A stretch of 64,000 nucleotides of DNA from Paenibacillus_E violae (GTDB lineage: Bacteria > Bacillota > Bacilli > Paenibacillales > NBRC-103111). The DNA is taken from the NCBI RefSeq assembly GCF_032461945.1, contig NZ_JAWCUD010000001.1:1116001-1180000 (forward strand), read 5' to 3'. The notes below the pieces were generated by a model. That model was not told the DNA's origin and did no database searches. It was given only the letters and a program-made list of their open reading frames with translations. Positions 7,893-16,502 of this stretch are shown here, piece after piece. The position numbers were made by a program, and so were the translations under genes. Numbering within the stretch: the stretch's first letter is position 1; each line of letters begins with the position of its first letter.

Positions 7893-9206
7893 ATGGTAAA
7901 GAATACAAAAAAAATCGTCTGCTTAACTATGTTGATGTCTACAATGGTTGTTGCAAGTGCTTGCGGTAATTCCTCTTCCTCTAATCCCGTCTCATCCGGT
8001 GCGCCTGCAAATGATGCAAAAGCAACAGCAGCCGCCAGCGGTGAGAAAGTAACCATTACCTATGGCGGTTGGGGCCTGGATACGATGACGGAGGTTATCA
8101 AAGCCTTCCAAGCCAGTCATCCGAACATTGAAGTTAAAGCAGAGAATACACCGTATAAGCAATATTTCACCAAATTGGAAACAGCGGCACAAGGCGGAAC
8201 GATGCCTGACGTGTTATGGATGAACGGACCGAATTTCATTAAGTACGCGGAAAATAAAATGTTGTTGGACTTGTCCGAAAACATCAAAAAGGATCAATTG
8301 GATCTTAAAAATTATCCGACATCTCTCGTTTCCCTATACAGCCTTGGCGGTAAGAACTACGGGATTCCCAAGGATTATGACACGATTGGATTATGGTACA
8401 ACAAGAAGCTGTTCGATGAAAAAGGCGTTGCCTATCCAGACGCAACTTGGGATTGGAATAAGCTAACAGAAGCTGCGAAAAAGCTTACCGATCCTGGCAA
8501 AGGCATCTACGGCTTCGCAGCACCAATGATGAATCAAGAGGATTATTACAACACGATTCTTCAAGCCGGAGGCACGATTATTTCCGACGATCACAAAAAA
8601 TCGGGTTATGATCAGCCGGAAGCGATTGAAGGTTTGAAATTTTTAACGGATCTCATTCAAGTTCATAAAGTATCGCCTACACTGGCGCAAATGACAGAAA
8701 CGGCGCCTTCGGATTTGTTTACTTCCGGCAAGCTGGCGATGTATTTTGACGGTTCATGGGCAGCTTTCACAATTAATCAAAATGCCGATATGAAAAACAA
8801 TGCCGATGTGGCGCCGCTTCCAAAAGGGAAAAAACAAGGCGTTGTCATTCACGGATTAGGCCACGTCATCTCCGCGAATTCCAAGCATCCGAAAGAAGCC
8901 TGGGAATTTGTGAAATTCCTTGGCTCGAAAGAGGCGGCAGAAGTAGCCGCTAAACAAGGAGGAGCGATTCCGGCTTTCAAAGGTTCTGAAACAGCTTGGT
9001 TAGCGGCATTCCCGCAATACCACGCCAAAGCGTTCATCGATATGACGGAATATGCTTCTCCTTATCCGGTTTCCAAGAATACATCCGTATGGACAACTTA
9101 TGAAACTGAGATTTTGAAAAATGCATGGACAGGAGATAAACCGGTAGCTGACGCAGCCAAAGAGCTCGGCGCCAAAATGAATCAAGCGCTAGCTGCAGAA
9201 AAATAA
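7893..9206 (+). CDS. sugar ABC transporter substrate-binding lipoprotein
   Basis: 437 residues, an extracellular solute-binding protein of family 1 (maltose/MsmE type). The signal peptide is of lipoprotein type: MVKNTKKIVC followed by a hydrophobic run and a lipobox VASAC. The mature part shows the usual ITYGGWGLDTMTEVIKAF opening, MPDVLWMNGPNF and GIPKDYDTIGLWYNKKLF. A GTG at 7815 gives a longer frame but sits inside a Shine-Dalgarno-like sequence and would bury the signal peptide, so ATG 7893 is preferred. It is the first structural gene of the LacI-controlled operon and delivers sugar to the two permeases downstream. Confidence 0.93.
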   Translation: MVKNTKKIVCLTMLMSTMVVASACGNSSSSNPVSSGAPANDAKATAAASGEKVTITYGGWGLDTMTEVIKAFQASHPNIEVKAENTPYKQYFTKLETAAQGGTMPDVLWMNGPNFIKYAENKMLLDLSENIKKDQLDLKNYPTSLVSLYSLGGKNYGIPKDYDTIGLWYNKKLFDEKGVAYPDATWDWNKLTEAAKKLTDPGKGIYGFAAPMMNQEDYYNTILQAGGTIISDDHKKSGYDQPEAIEGLKFLTDLIQVHKVSPTLAQMTETAPSDLFTSGKLAMYFDGSWAAFTINQNADMKNNADVAPLPKGKKQGVVIHGLGHVISANSKHPKEAWEFVKFLGSKEAAEVAAKQGGAIPAFKGSETAWLAAFPQYHAKAFIDMTEYASPYPVSKNTSVWTTYETEILKNAWTGDKPVADAAKELGAKMNQALAAEK

Positions 9207-9217
9207 GCTTTCGGTGC

Positions 9218-9248
9218 GGAGGTTCGTTTGCAAGTGGAGCGAATCTCC
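9218..9248 (+). promoter_or_regulatory. intercistronic hairpin after the binding-protein gene
   Basis: GGAGGTTCG and CGAATCTCC form nine pairs (one G-U) around a 13-base loop, without a T run. Such hairpins commonly protect the upstream message so that more binding protein than permease is made; that role is inferred. Confidence 0.5.
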
Positions 9249-9281
9249 CTCCTAACTACACTCATGGGAGCGTGAGTACTC

Positions 9282-10166
9282 ATGCGAATCAGCTCGAAAC
9301 GCCGGTCCGATTGGATGTGGGCGTACATCATGATCACACCTTTAATGCTCGGTTTGCTCGTTTTCTACATTTGGCCCGTGTTTCAAACGTTTTATTTTTC
9401 ATTCACGGATTGGGGTTCATTCGGCAAATATACATGGTCAGGTTTGGCGAATTATAAGCAGCTTTTTACAGATAAAGATTTGCTGTATGCCTTTCGGAAT
9501 ACGGGCATCTACATTATTACGGCTGTCCCGGTCGGCATTGTTTTATCCATTATCTTAGCTGTTCTGCTGAATCAAAAGGTAAAGGGGTTATCGGTATATA
9601 GAACCCTGTATTTTCTCCCTGTCGTCACAATGCCTGCAGCGGTTGCCATGGTGTGGAAGTGGTTGTATAATTCCGACTTTGGACTGATTAACTATGTGCT
9701 CAGCAAATTGTCCATTACAGGGCCGCACTGGCTGACGGACAATCGTACGGCATTATTATCTATTATCATCGTTGCCATCTGGAGTTCAATTGGCTCTCAC
9801 ATGATTATCTTTTTGTCAGGCCTTCAAGGCATCTCGGAGTCTTATTATGAAGCCGCATCGATCGATGGGGCAGGTTCTTTTACCAAATTCACTCGAATTA
9901 CGATGCCTCTGTTAACACCGACGATTTTTTTCGTCATGGTAACCTCGCTCATTGGTGCGTTCCAGGTATTTGATTACATCTATATGATGGTTGGCGAAAT
10001 TGTTATGGAATCTACGCAGTCGATTGTATTTTTATACTACAAATACGGGTTTCTCAAAAATGCCAAGGGGTACGCCTCTTCCATTGCCGTCATGCTGTTT
10101 GTCATTATCATGTTAATTACGTACATTCAAATGAAAATTCAGAAGAAATGGGTTCACTACGAATGA
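9282..10166 (+). CDS. sugar ABC transporter permease (MalF type)
   Basis: 294 residues with about six membrane segments. The cytoplasmic EAA loop YYEAASIDGAGSFTKFTRIT, which contacts the ATPase, identifies a binding-protein-dependent permease of the MalF/UgpA group. It lies between the binding protein and its partner permease, 13 bases before the latter. No ATPase gene is in the operon, so a shared MsmX/UgpC-type ATPase elsewhere must energise it (inference from family practice). Confidence 0.93.
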   Translation: MRISSKRRSDWMWAYIMITPLMLGLLVFYIWPVFQTFYFSFTDWGSFGKYTWSGLANYKQLFTDKDLLYAFRNTGIYIITAVPVGIVLSIILAVLLNQKVKGLSVYRTLYFLPVVTMPAAVAMVWKWLYNSDFGLINYVLSKLSITGPHWLTDNRTALLSIIIVAIWSSIGSHMIIFLSGLQGISESYYEAASIDGAGSFTKFTRITMPLLTPTIFFVMVTSLIGAFQVFDYIYMMVGEIVMESTQSIVFLYYKYGFLKNAKGYASSIAVMLFVIIMLITYIQMKIQKKWVHYE

Positions 10167-10179
10167 GAGGGGCGAGTGT

Positions 10180-11019
10180 ATGAATACGAAACCAGTCAAT
10201 CAGAAATCGCTTCGAATCGGCGGAATCCATCTTATCCTCATATTGGGTGCAATTATCATGGTTACGCCATTTATCTGGATGTTTCTTACATCGGTAAAAA
10301 CATTAGGAGAGTCAACGGCCATTCCTCCCGTTTTGCTGCCAAAAGCTTTTCAATGGAGCAATTATGCGAAGGTTTTTGTAAACTTGCCGTTCTTTACTTT
10401 CTATTGGAATACATTCATAACAACTTTGGTTAAAGTGATTGGTCAACTGATTATTTGCTCGTTGGCGGCATATGCTTTTGCAAGGATAGCTTTTCCAGGA
10501 CGTCACTTCTTTTTCATCCTGATGTTGTCGGTGCTGATGGTTCCTGGGCAAGTGTTTCTTATTCCGCAGTATATGATTATGAAGGATCTCGGCTGGTTGA
10601 ACTCTTTGACAGCACTTATTGTACCTGGTTTATTCAGTGCTTTCGGGACGTTTTTGCTGCGCCAATTTTTTATGACGCTGCCTAATGAATTGGAAGAAGC
10701 CGCGAAGTTAGATGGTTGCAATCAGTTCCGCATTTATTGGCAAATCATGATGCCGCTTGCAAAATCCGGGATGATTGCGTTGGCTATTTTCACCATGTTG
10801 TGGTCATGGAACGATCTGATGTGGCCGCTCATCGTCAACTCCTCACCGGATAAAATGGTGCTGTCCGCAGGAATCGCATTCCTGGAAGGGGAGCACAAAA
10901 CGAATTACACGATCATTATGGCAGGCTCCATGATGGCAATTTTGCCAATGATCATTATTTTCTTTGTTTTCCAACGTTCTTTTATTCAAGGGATTGCATT
11001 TACAGGAAGCAAGTCTTAA
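10180..11019 (+). CDS. sugar ABC transporter permease (MalG type)
   Basis: 279 residues with six membrane segments. The N terminus reads ILILGAIIMVTPFIWMFLTS and the EAA loop EEAAKLDGCNQFRIYWQI sits near residue 175, as in MalG/UgpE proteins. It forms the transmembrane heterodimer with the preceding permease. ATG is preceded by a GAGGGGCGAG stretch. The following dehydrogenase gene begins 68 bases later and is probably in the same transcript, since no terminator intervenes. Confidence 0.93.
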   Translation: MNTKPVNQKSLRIGGIHLILILGAIIMVTPFIWMFLTSVKTLGESTAIPPVLLPKAFQWSNYAKVFVNLPFFTFYWNTFITTLVKVIGQLIICSLAAYAFARIAFPGRHFFFILMLSVLMVPGQVFLIPQYMIMKDLGWLNSLTALIVPGLFSAFGTFLLRQFFMTLPNELEEAAKLDGCNQFRIYWQIMMPLAKSGMIALAIFTMLWSWNDLMWPLIVNSSPDKMVLSAGIAFLEGEHKTNYTIIMAGSMMAILPMIIIFFVFQRSFIQGIAFTGSKS

Positions 11020-11087
11020 TCAATGGCATATATTAGCCTATCGGTATCAATATCGTTATAGACGAAGTCACAGGAGATGAGTATTTG

Positions 11088-12350
11088 ATGCAAAAAGTAA
11101 CGGCAATCCTGCTCGGCGCAGGTGATCGAGGGGCGCAAGCTTACGCGCCATACGCACTGAATTACCCGCATGAATTACAAATTGTAGCAGTCGCTGAACC
11201 GAATGAGGAGCGTCGTGCTGCCTTTGCTTCCGCACATGGGATTGCGCCGGAACACGCTGTTGAGAATTGGGAACAACTGCTTGCACAGCCCAAGCTGGCG
11301 GATATCGCGATCATTTGTACGCAGGATCAAATGCACTATCACCCTACATTGAAGGCGTTGGAGCTTGGTTACCATGTTTTGTTGGAGAAACCGATGTCTC
11401 CTAGTCCGGAAGAGTGTGTGGAGATGGAACTCATGGCGAAGAAGCACAACAGGCTGCTAACCATTTGCCATGTTTTGCGGTATACAGCTTTCTGGACGGC
11501 AATGAAACGAGTGATTACAGAAGGTAAAATCGGACAAATCGTCAATATTCAGTTGAATGAAAATGTCGGTAACATGCATATGGCACACAGTTTTGTACGC
11601 GGGAATTGGAATAATTCCGATAAGTCTTCCCCTATGATTTTAGCCAAATCATGCCATGACATGGATATTCTCTCTTATATCATGGGCGAGCCATGCGAGC
11701 GTGTCAGCTCTTTCGGTTCGTTGATGCACTTTAATGAAGAGAATGCGCCTGCAGGTGCGCCTGCGCGATGCTTGGACGGTTGCCCGGCTGAAATGAGCTG
11801 TCAGTACTACGCACCTAAATATTATTTGGGCGCAGGACGCCGTTGGGCGCGTAAATTCACAACAGATACCAGCAATGAAGGCATCATTGAAGCGCTGAGT
11901 ACGACGCCTTACGGGAAGTGTGTGTATCACAGCGATAATAACGTCGTTGATCATCAAGTTGTCAATATGGAGTTCGCGAGCGGTGCGACTGCGATGTTCA
12001 GCATGTGCGGATTTACCCGTGATAACACGCGCATTCTGCAAATCATGGGCACGAAAGGCGATCTTCGCGGCAATATGGAAGAGAACGAATTCACCATCCA
12101 TGATTTTGTGACGAATGAGAAAACGACCGTGCGTGTGCACGCCTCGGAAGAGGGGCACAACGGAGGAGACGCGGGCATTGTGCGCAGCTTCTTGAGCGAA
12201 GTCAGAACGTATAACGGCGGAGAAAGCAGCTCTTCCGCTTCCGTTTCCGTGCGCAGCCATCTGATGTCGTTCGCAGCGGAGGAATCCCGCTTGAACGGCG
12301 GCAAGCCCATTGCGATTGAAGAGTTTTATAAACAACTCGTTACGATATAA
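11088..12350 (+). CDS. Gfo/Idh/MocA-family oxidoreductase
   Basis: 420 residues. The N-terminal Rossmann fold binds NAD(P) through LLGAGDRGAQAYA; the EKPMSPSPEEC segment carries the conserved EKP lysine. A cysteine-rich insertion (CLDGCPAEMSCQYYAPKYY, about residues 225-243) is shared with a subset of the family and could hold a metal or just fold. The end of a LacI-regulated sugar operon suggests oxidation or epimerisation of the imported sugar or polyol. ATG 11088 is chosen over the adjacent TTG 11085; AGGAGATGA lies upstream. A strong terminator follows. Confidence 0.92.
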   Translation: MQKVTAILLGAGDRGAQAYAPYALNYPHELQIVAVAEPNEERRAAFASAHGIAPEHAVENWEQLLAQPKLADIAIICTQDQMHYHPTLKALELGYHVLLEKPMSPSPEECVEMELMAKKHNRLLTICHVLRYTAFWTAMKRVITEGKIGQIVNIQLNENVGNMHMAHSFVRGNWNNSDKSSPMILAKSCHDMDILSYIMGEPCERVSSFGSLMHFNEENAPAGAPARCLDGCPAEMSCQYYAPKYYLGAGRRWARKFTTDTSNEGIIEALSTTPYGKCVYHSDNNVVDHQVVNMEFASGATAMFSMCGFTRDNTRILQIMGTKGDLRGNMEENEFTIHDFVTNEKTTVRVHASEEGHNGGDAGIVRSFLSEVRTYNGGESSSSASVSVRSHLMSFAAEESRLNGGKPIAIEEFYKQLVTI

Positions 12351-12353
12351 ACA

Positions 12354-12394
12354 AAACGCAAGCGACCAGAGAGACTGGCTGCTTGCGTTTTTTT
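12354..12394 (+). terminator. intrinsic terminator ending the sugar operon
   Basis: AAACGCAAGC...CCAG pairs with CTGG...GCTTGCGTTT and is followed by seven T. It overlaps the last codon of the convergent XRE-cupin gene, so it may serve both directions. Confidence 0.9.
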
Positions 12395-12953
12395 AGGAAG
12401 ACGGGTAGTAAATAAGCGTCTTATATACAGCTTTGCGATCAGACAAATTCGTATACGTGTGCGGACGATCTGCTGTGAAATGGATCGCATCGCCAGGTTG
12501 AAGAATGTAGCTTTCTTGAGCAATAGAAATTTGCAGCTTTCCTTCGACCATTAGAATGTACTCTTCGACACCCTCATTATGCGGCTCAGAAGCATGGGTA
12601 CAGCCTTGCTCCATTTCGACGGTGTAGATTTCGAAACTTTTTTGCGGGTGAAAAGGGAAAAGGGGATAGGCGCGATATTGGCCGTCCTCCTCATCAAAGG
12701 AAGAAAGATCTTCGGAGCGAACAACCGTAATCTTAGGTTCGTCATCCTCAATTAAGCTCGTGAAGGAGATTTGTAGTCCGCTCACAATTTTCCATAAAAC
12801 AGAGATCGTTGGGTTAGAATCTCCCCGCTCAATCTGTCCGAGCATAGCTTTGCTGACACCCGTCAATTCTGCAACCTGATCTAAGCTTAAACCTCTTGTT
12901 TTCCTTATGTTCAGCAGCTTTCTGCCTACCATTTTGTGTATCGGTTCCTGCAT
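12393..12953 (-). CDS. XRE-family regulator with C-terminal cupin domain
   Basis: 186 residues. The N terminus is a Cro/C1-type helix-turn-helix (NIRKTRGLSLDQVAELTGVS, then KAMLGQIERGDSNPTI). The C terminus is a cupin barrel with HNEGVEEYILMVEGKL and LQPGDAIHFTADRPHTY, where the histidines and glutamate would bind a metal or a small ligand. The ATG (complement of 12951-12953) follows AAGGAG. It is divergent from tdh-kbl with only a 139-base gap that holds an inverted repeat, so it probably senses an amino-acid-related metabolite and controls that operon. Confidence 0.92.
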   Translation of the reverse strand: MQEPIHKMVGRKLLNIRKTRGLSLDQVAELTGVSKAMLGQIERGDSNPTISVLWKIVSGLQISFTSLIEDDEPKITVVRSEDLSSFDEEDGQYRAYPLFPFHPQKSFEIYTVEMEQGCTHASEPHNEGVEEYILMVEGKLQISIAQESYILQPGDAIHFTADRPHTYTNLSDRKAVYKTLIYYPSS

Positions 12954-13008
12954 CAACGTGACTCCTTTTATTTAATTTGTGTCCGTAAAAATCGCCTATT
13001 TACAATAT

Positions 13009-13066
13009 AACATACATTCGTGTACTATGGTATATATAGACAGTAAAACGCACGTATGTGTATTAT
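13009..13066 (+). promoter_or_regulatory. tdh promoter region with long inverted repeat
   Basis: AACATACATTCGTG (13009-13022) and CACGTATGTGTATT (13051-13064) are inverted copies at 11 of 14 positions, with arm centres 42 bp apart, about four helical turns. A plausible promoter is TAGACA (13037-13042), 18 bases, TATTAT (13061-13066), so the right arm overlaps the -10 box. This fits repression by the divergent XRE-cupin protein. Confidence 0.5.
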
Positions 13067-13092
13067 ATTGCATATTTGTCCTAGGAGGAAAA

Positions 13093-14136
13093 ATGATGGG
13101 CGCAACAATGATAGGGTTGGTTAAAGAACACCGAGGACCCGGTGCTACACTGAAGGAAGTTCCCGTTCCCACGATTGGCGACGATGAAGTGCTCGTTCAC
13201 ATTAAGGCAACTTCCATTTGCGGAACGGATTTGCACATTTACAATTGGGATGCTTGGGCTGATAAAACGGTGCTGACTCCGAATGTGTTCGGGCACGAGT
13301 TTGCGGGTATCGTTGTTGACATCGGGGACCGTGTACGAGGCGTTAAGATCGGAGATCATGTTTCAGCAGAGGGACATATGATTTGCGGCACCTGCAAGGC
13401 TTGCCGAACCGGAAATGGGCATGTTTGCCCGAATACGAAAAGCTTTGGGATTACCGCACCGGGATGTTTTGCCGAATATGCGGTTGTGAAAGCAAGTAAT
13501 ATTATTCATAATGCGCCTGAGCTGCCTTTTGAAATCGCTTGTTTGCAAGATCCGCTAGGGAATGCGGTGCAAACCGTTTTGTCCGGAGACATCGTGGGTA
13601 AAACAGTGGCGATTATCGGCGTAGGACCAATTGGCTTGCTTGCCATTAAAGTAGCCAAAGCTTGCGGAGCTGGAGCCATTTATGCGGTAGATATTAATCC
13701 AAACCGGTTAAAGATGGCTTTGCAAATGGGGGCTGATGTAACTATAAACGCTATGGAAGCGCGTACATCTGAAGAACTGCGCAGATTGACGGACGGCGAA
13801 GGCGTTGAGGTTGTGCTTGAAATGTCCGGGAACCCAGTGGCGATTGCAGATGCTTTTGAAGCTGCGGCCAATGCAGGCAGGGTGTCCTTGCTCGGAATTC
13901 CCACGAAAGAAGTAAGCTTGGACGTAACGAATCAAATTATTTTCAAAGGCCTCAAGGTAGAAGGCATCACGGGTCGTAAAATGTACCAAACCTGGTATCA
14001 GATGAAAGGTTTATTGAACCAACATCGGGTTGATCTCGCATCCGTCATCACACACAGATTCACGCTGGATCAGTACGAGGAAGCATTCCGTTTGATGCAT
14101 GAAGGGCAATGCGGAAAAATCGTGTTTACTCATTAA
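13093..14136 (+). CDS. tdh: L-threonine 3-dehydrogenase
   Basis: 347 residues, a medium-chain zinc alcohol dehydrogenase that oxidises L-threonine with NAD+ to 2-amino-3-ketobutyrate. Catalytic zinc ligands Cys43 (SICGTD), His68 and Glu69 (GHEFAG) are present, as are the structural-zinc cysteines 98, 101, 104 and 112. GVGPIG at 186-191 and Asp200 bind NAD. The downstream gene encodes the next enzyme of the pathway, which fixes the substrate assignment among look-alike polyol dehydrogenases. ATG follows AGGAGG; an in-frame start at 12979 would run through the promoter. Confidence 0.95.
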   Translation: MMGATMIGLVKEHRGPGATLKEVPVPTIGDDEVLVHIKATSICGTDLHIYNWDAWADKTVLTPNVFGHEFAGIVVDIGDRVRGVKIGDHVSAEGHMICGTCKACRTGNGHVCPNTKSFGITAPGCFAEYAVVKASNIIHNAPELPFEIACLQDPLGNAVQTVLSGDIVGKTVAIIGVGPIGLLAIKVAKACGAGAIYAVDINPNRLKMALQMGADVTINAMEARTSEELRRLTDGEGVEVVLEMSGNPVAIADAFEAAANAGRVSLLGIPTKEVSLDVTNQIIFKGLKVEGITGRKMYQTWYQMKGLLNQHRVDLASVITHRFTLDQYEEAFRLMHEGQCGKIVFTH

Positions 14137-14159
14137 AACACAAGCTTGGGAGGGCAAAG

Positions 14160-15335
14160 ATGAATTACTTAAATGATTTGGCGGCAGATATTGAAGGCTG
14201 GAAGCGCGATGGACGTTACCGCACGATAAAAGTATGGGAAAGCGGTTCGGATACATGGATGAATTTGAACGGACGCAAAATTCTCCAAATGTCCTCCAAT
14301 AATTATTTGGGATTGACCCATCATCCCAAACTGAAGCAAGCTGCAATTGAAGCCATTGAGAAATACGGCGTTGGCAGCGGGTCGGTGCGTACCATTACAG
14401 GGACGCTGGATATTCACGAACAGCTTGAGCTTGAGCTGGCTGCATTTAAAGGCACGGAAGCGGCGCTCGTGTTTCAATCGGGTTTTACAACGAATCAAGG
14501 CGCACTGTCTTCGATTCTAGGCGCAGACGACGTTGTCATCAGCGATGAGTTGAACCATGCGAGTATCATTGATGGCATTCGTTTGACGAAGGCGAGCCGT
14601 AAAATTTTCGCCCATAAAGATATGAATCAGCTTGAAGCCGTGCTGAAAGAAACGCAAAAACATCGTAAGCGTGTTGTGGTAACGGATGGCGTATTTAGTA
14701 TGGACGGCGATATCGCGCCGCTGCCTGAAATTGTTCAATTGGCCGAAGCCTATGATGCCATTGTGTATGTCGATGATGCCCATGCGAGCGGCGTATTAGG
14801 GAAGAACGGCAAAGGCTCAACCGATCATTTCGGACTTCATGGCCGTGTTCACATTCAGATCGGGACACTGTCCAAAGCGATTGGAGCTGTTGGCGGTTAT
14901 GTTGCCGGTGCGCAATTGTTAAAGGAACATTTGATTCATACGGCAAGACCGTTTCTGTTCAGCACCTCGCAGACGCCAGCGGTAGCAGCTACTTGTTTGG
15001 CGGCGATTCAGGTGCTGCGCGATAGTGAAGATTTGGTAACCAAACTATGGGAGAATGCCAATGGTTTCCGCAGTGAATTGCAGCGTTTGGGCTTCGACAC
15101 CGGAGCAAGTGAAACGCCAATCATTCCAATCATTATCGGCGATCCTGCGCAAACGATGCGTTTCTCGGACCGCCTGCTTGAAGAAGGCGTATTCGCGCAA
15201 GGGATTGTTTACCCGACCGTTGCCATGGACAAAGGGCGTGTCCGCTTGATCGTAACGGCACAGCATACGAAAGAAGATTTAGCGTTTGCTTTGAACAGCT
15301 TGCAAAAGGTCGGCAGGGAATTTGGATTGGTGTAA
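14160..15335 (+). CDS. kbl: glycine C-acetyltransferase (2-amino-3-ketobutyrate CoA ligase)
   Basis: 391 residues, an alpha-oxoamine synthase that cleaves 2-amino-3-ketobutyrate with CoA to glycine and acetyl-CoA. The PLP lysine is Lys239 in HIQIGTLSKA; the DDAHASGVLG segment holds the PLP-contacting Asp and His, and RTITGTLDIHEQLE is the conserved acyl-CoA synthase motif. Length equals the family norm. It lies 23 bases after tdh and completes threonine degradation to glycine and acetyl-CoA. ATG 14160 with GGGAGGG is chosen over an ATG at 14109 inside tdh. Confidence 0.96.
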   Translation: MNYLNDLAADIEGWKRDGRYRTIKVWESGSDTWMNLNGRKILQMSSNNYLGLTHHPKLKQAAIEAIEKYGVGSGSVRTITGTLDIHEQLELELAAFKGTEAALVFQSGFTTNQGALSSILGADDVVISDELNHASIIDGIRLTKASRKIFAHKDMNQLEAVLKETQKHRKRVVVTDGVFSMDGDIAPLPEIVQLAEAYDAIVYVDDAHASGVLGKNGKGSTDHFGLHGRVHIQIGTLSKAIGAVGGYVAGAQLLKEHLIHTARPFLFSTSQTPAVAATCLAAIQVLRDSEDLVTKLWENANGFRSELQRLGFDTGASETPIIPIIIGDPAQTMRFSDRLLEEGVFAQGIVYPTVAMDKGRVRLIVTAQHTKEDLAFALNSLQKVGREFGLV

Positions 15336-15462
15336 AGCACCGTAGGCGACACCGCGGTATTTTCGGATGTGGACAAAGATTTGCGGAATAGAAAGTCAGT
15401 TGCTCCTATATAATTAGGTCGATAGTTACATTTTGTAACATAACCGATGAGGAGTGATGGGA

Positions 15463-16020
15463 TTGAGCAAGTTCCGTAAGCAGGCTTTCATCTTCTTTAT
15501 TCTTAGCGTGTTGGTGCTCGCGTTCAGTGTAGTTCCGGCAGCAGCTGCAAGTGATGACTATGACATTTTTTTGAAACTGGATGGGATTAACGGGGATTCG
15601 ATAACAAAAGGGTATGAGAAGTGGATCCAGCTGAATGATTTTTCGTTCGAAGTGGCAAATAAGGCGACGGTGGCTGCCGGAAGTGGATCTGGCTCAGGCA
15701 AAGCTACCGCCCAACCGATATCGATCAACAAAAATTTTGATTCAGCTTCGATTCCATTATTCTTAAATACAACGACGGGAAAAGCAATTGAGAAAGGCCA
15801 AATTGTTTTCGTCAAAAATACCGGAAATGAAAAGCAGGTTAGTCTTGTCATTGATTTGGAAAAAGTCCTCGTCAGCAATTTTAGCTTATACGATACGCAT
15901 GAGAGCATTGAACTCACGTATGGAGCCATTACGTTTAAATACAATGTCGTTGGTCCTGATGGAAAGACGACAAGTACGGTGACGGGTGGTTGGGATTTTA
16001 CAAAAAATCAGAAAAAGTAA
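15463..16020 (+). CDS. secreted Hcp-like protein (type VI tube-protein fold, Sec signal peptide)
   Basis: 185 residues. A Sec signal peptide (FRKQAFIFFILSVLVLAFSV, cut after about AAA) precedes a domain that reads like the Hcp1 family: DIFLKLDGINGDS at the start, then SFEVANK, a GSGSGSGKA loop, PISINKNFDSASIPLFLNTTTGKAI, VLVSNFSL, ESIELTYGAITFKYN and TAGWD-like TGGWDFTKN at the end. In Proteobacteria Hcp forms the hexameric tube of the type VI system without a signal peptide. No other T6SS gene is nearby, so export by Sec and an extracellular role are inferred. TTG 15463 has AGGAG eight bases upstream; ATG 15457 is too close to it. Confidence 0.75.
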   Translation: MSKFRKQAFIFFILSVLVLAFSVVPAAAASDDYDIFLKLDGINGDSITKGYEKWIQLNDFSFEVANKATVAAGSGSGSGKATAQPISINKNFDSASIPLFLNTTTGKAIEKGQIVFVKNTGNEKQVSLVIDLEKVLVSNFSLYDTHESIELTYGAITFKYNVVGPDGKTTSTVTGGWDFTKNQKK

Positions 16021-16038
16021 GATAGATGAATAAGGATT

Positions 16039-16099
16039 TAGGGCTAGCGATAGGGCTTACTCGAGAGGACTGAAAAGGCCTTTTGGGTAGCCCTATTTT
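16039..16099 (+). terminator. terminator-like hairpin after the Hcp-like gene
   Basis: TAGGGCTA (16039-16046) pairs with TAGCCCTA (16088-16095), followed by TTTTC. The 41-base loop contains its own AAAAGGCCTTTT palindrome. Confidence 0.5.
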
Positions 16100-16193
16100 C
16101 ATACAAGCAGGGGGATTATGTAAACTGTACTTCTCTTCTCGATGTCGATATAATTGGAATTATTTCTCAGATATTGAGGAGGGAAGAGCGTTT

Positions 16194-16502
16194 ATGTTTA
16201 TGGAAGAGGAGGTCATCGTATACTTGAGAGCGGGTTTCCTGATCGTAATGCTGCCAGTGATGGCGGTCGTCCTTTTCTTAATGCTAAAATTCAAGAGGAT
16301 GGGATACGGATGGTTTTTGATCCATCTGGTGCTGTTCTCGATTGGAGCTCTTTGGTGGATACGGTTGCTTGAAACTAGAGCTTTTACCAGTTCTATTTAT
16401 AATTCCCTCATGATCGCGATGATTGGTATTCTCTGGCTGATAAGTATGATCTTTTTTGTCAAAGGTTTATTTTCACTACGTAATAAGGGGGCGCGCGTGT
16501 GA
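16194..16502 (+). CDS. small membrane protein, unknown function
   Basis: 102 residues with three to four hydrophobic segments (about 8-30, 38-54, 65-95) and short charged ends. ATG 16194 is preceded by GAGGAGGG; a longer frame from 16083 runs through the terminator-like hairpin region. Its stop overlaps the GTG start of the sugar-dehydrogenase gene by four bases, so the two are coupled. I do not recognise a family. Confidence 0.72.
   Translation: MFMEEEVIVYLRAGFLIVMLPVMAVVLFLMLKFKRMGYGWFLIHLVLFSIGALWWIRLLETRAFTSSIYNSLMIAMIGILWLISMIFFVKGLFSLRNKGARV

Noticed and set aside
11649..12335. A 228-residue minus-strand open frame inside the Gfo/Idh/MocA gene
   Set aside because: It lies entirely antisense to a well-supported gene, is rich in His and Arg as expected for a shadow, and has no family match.
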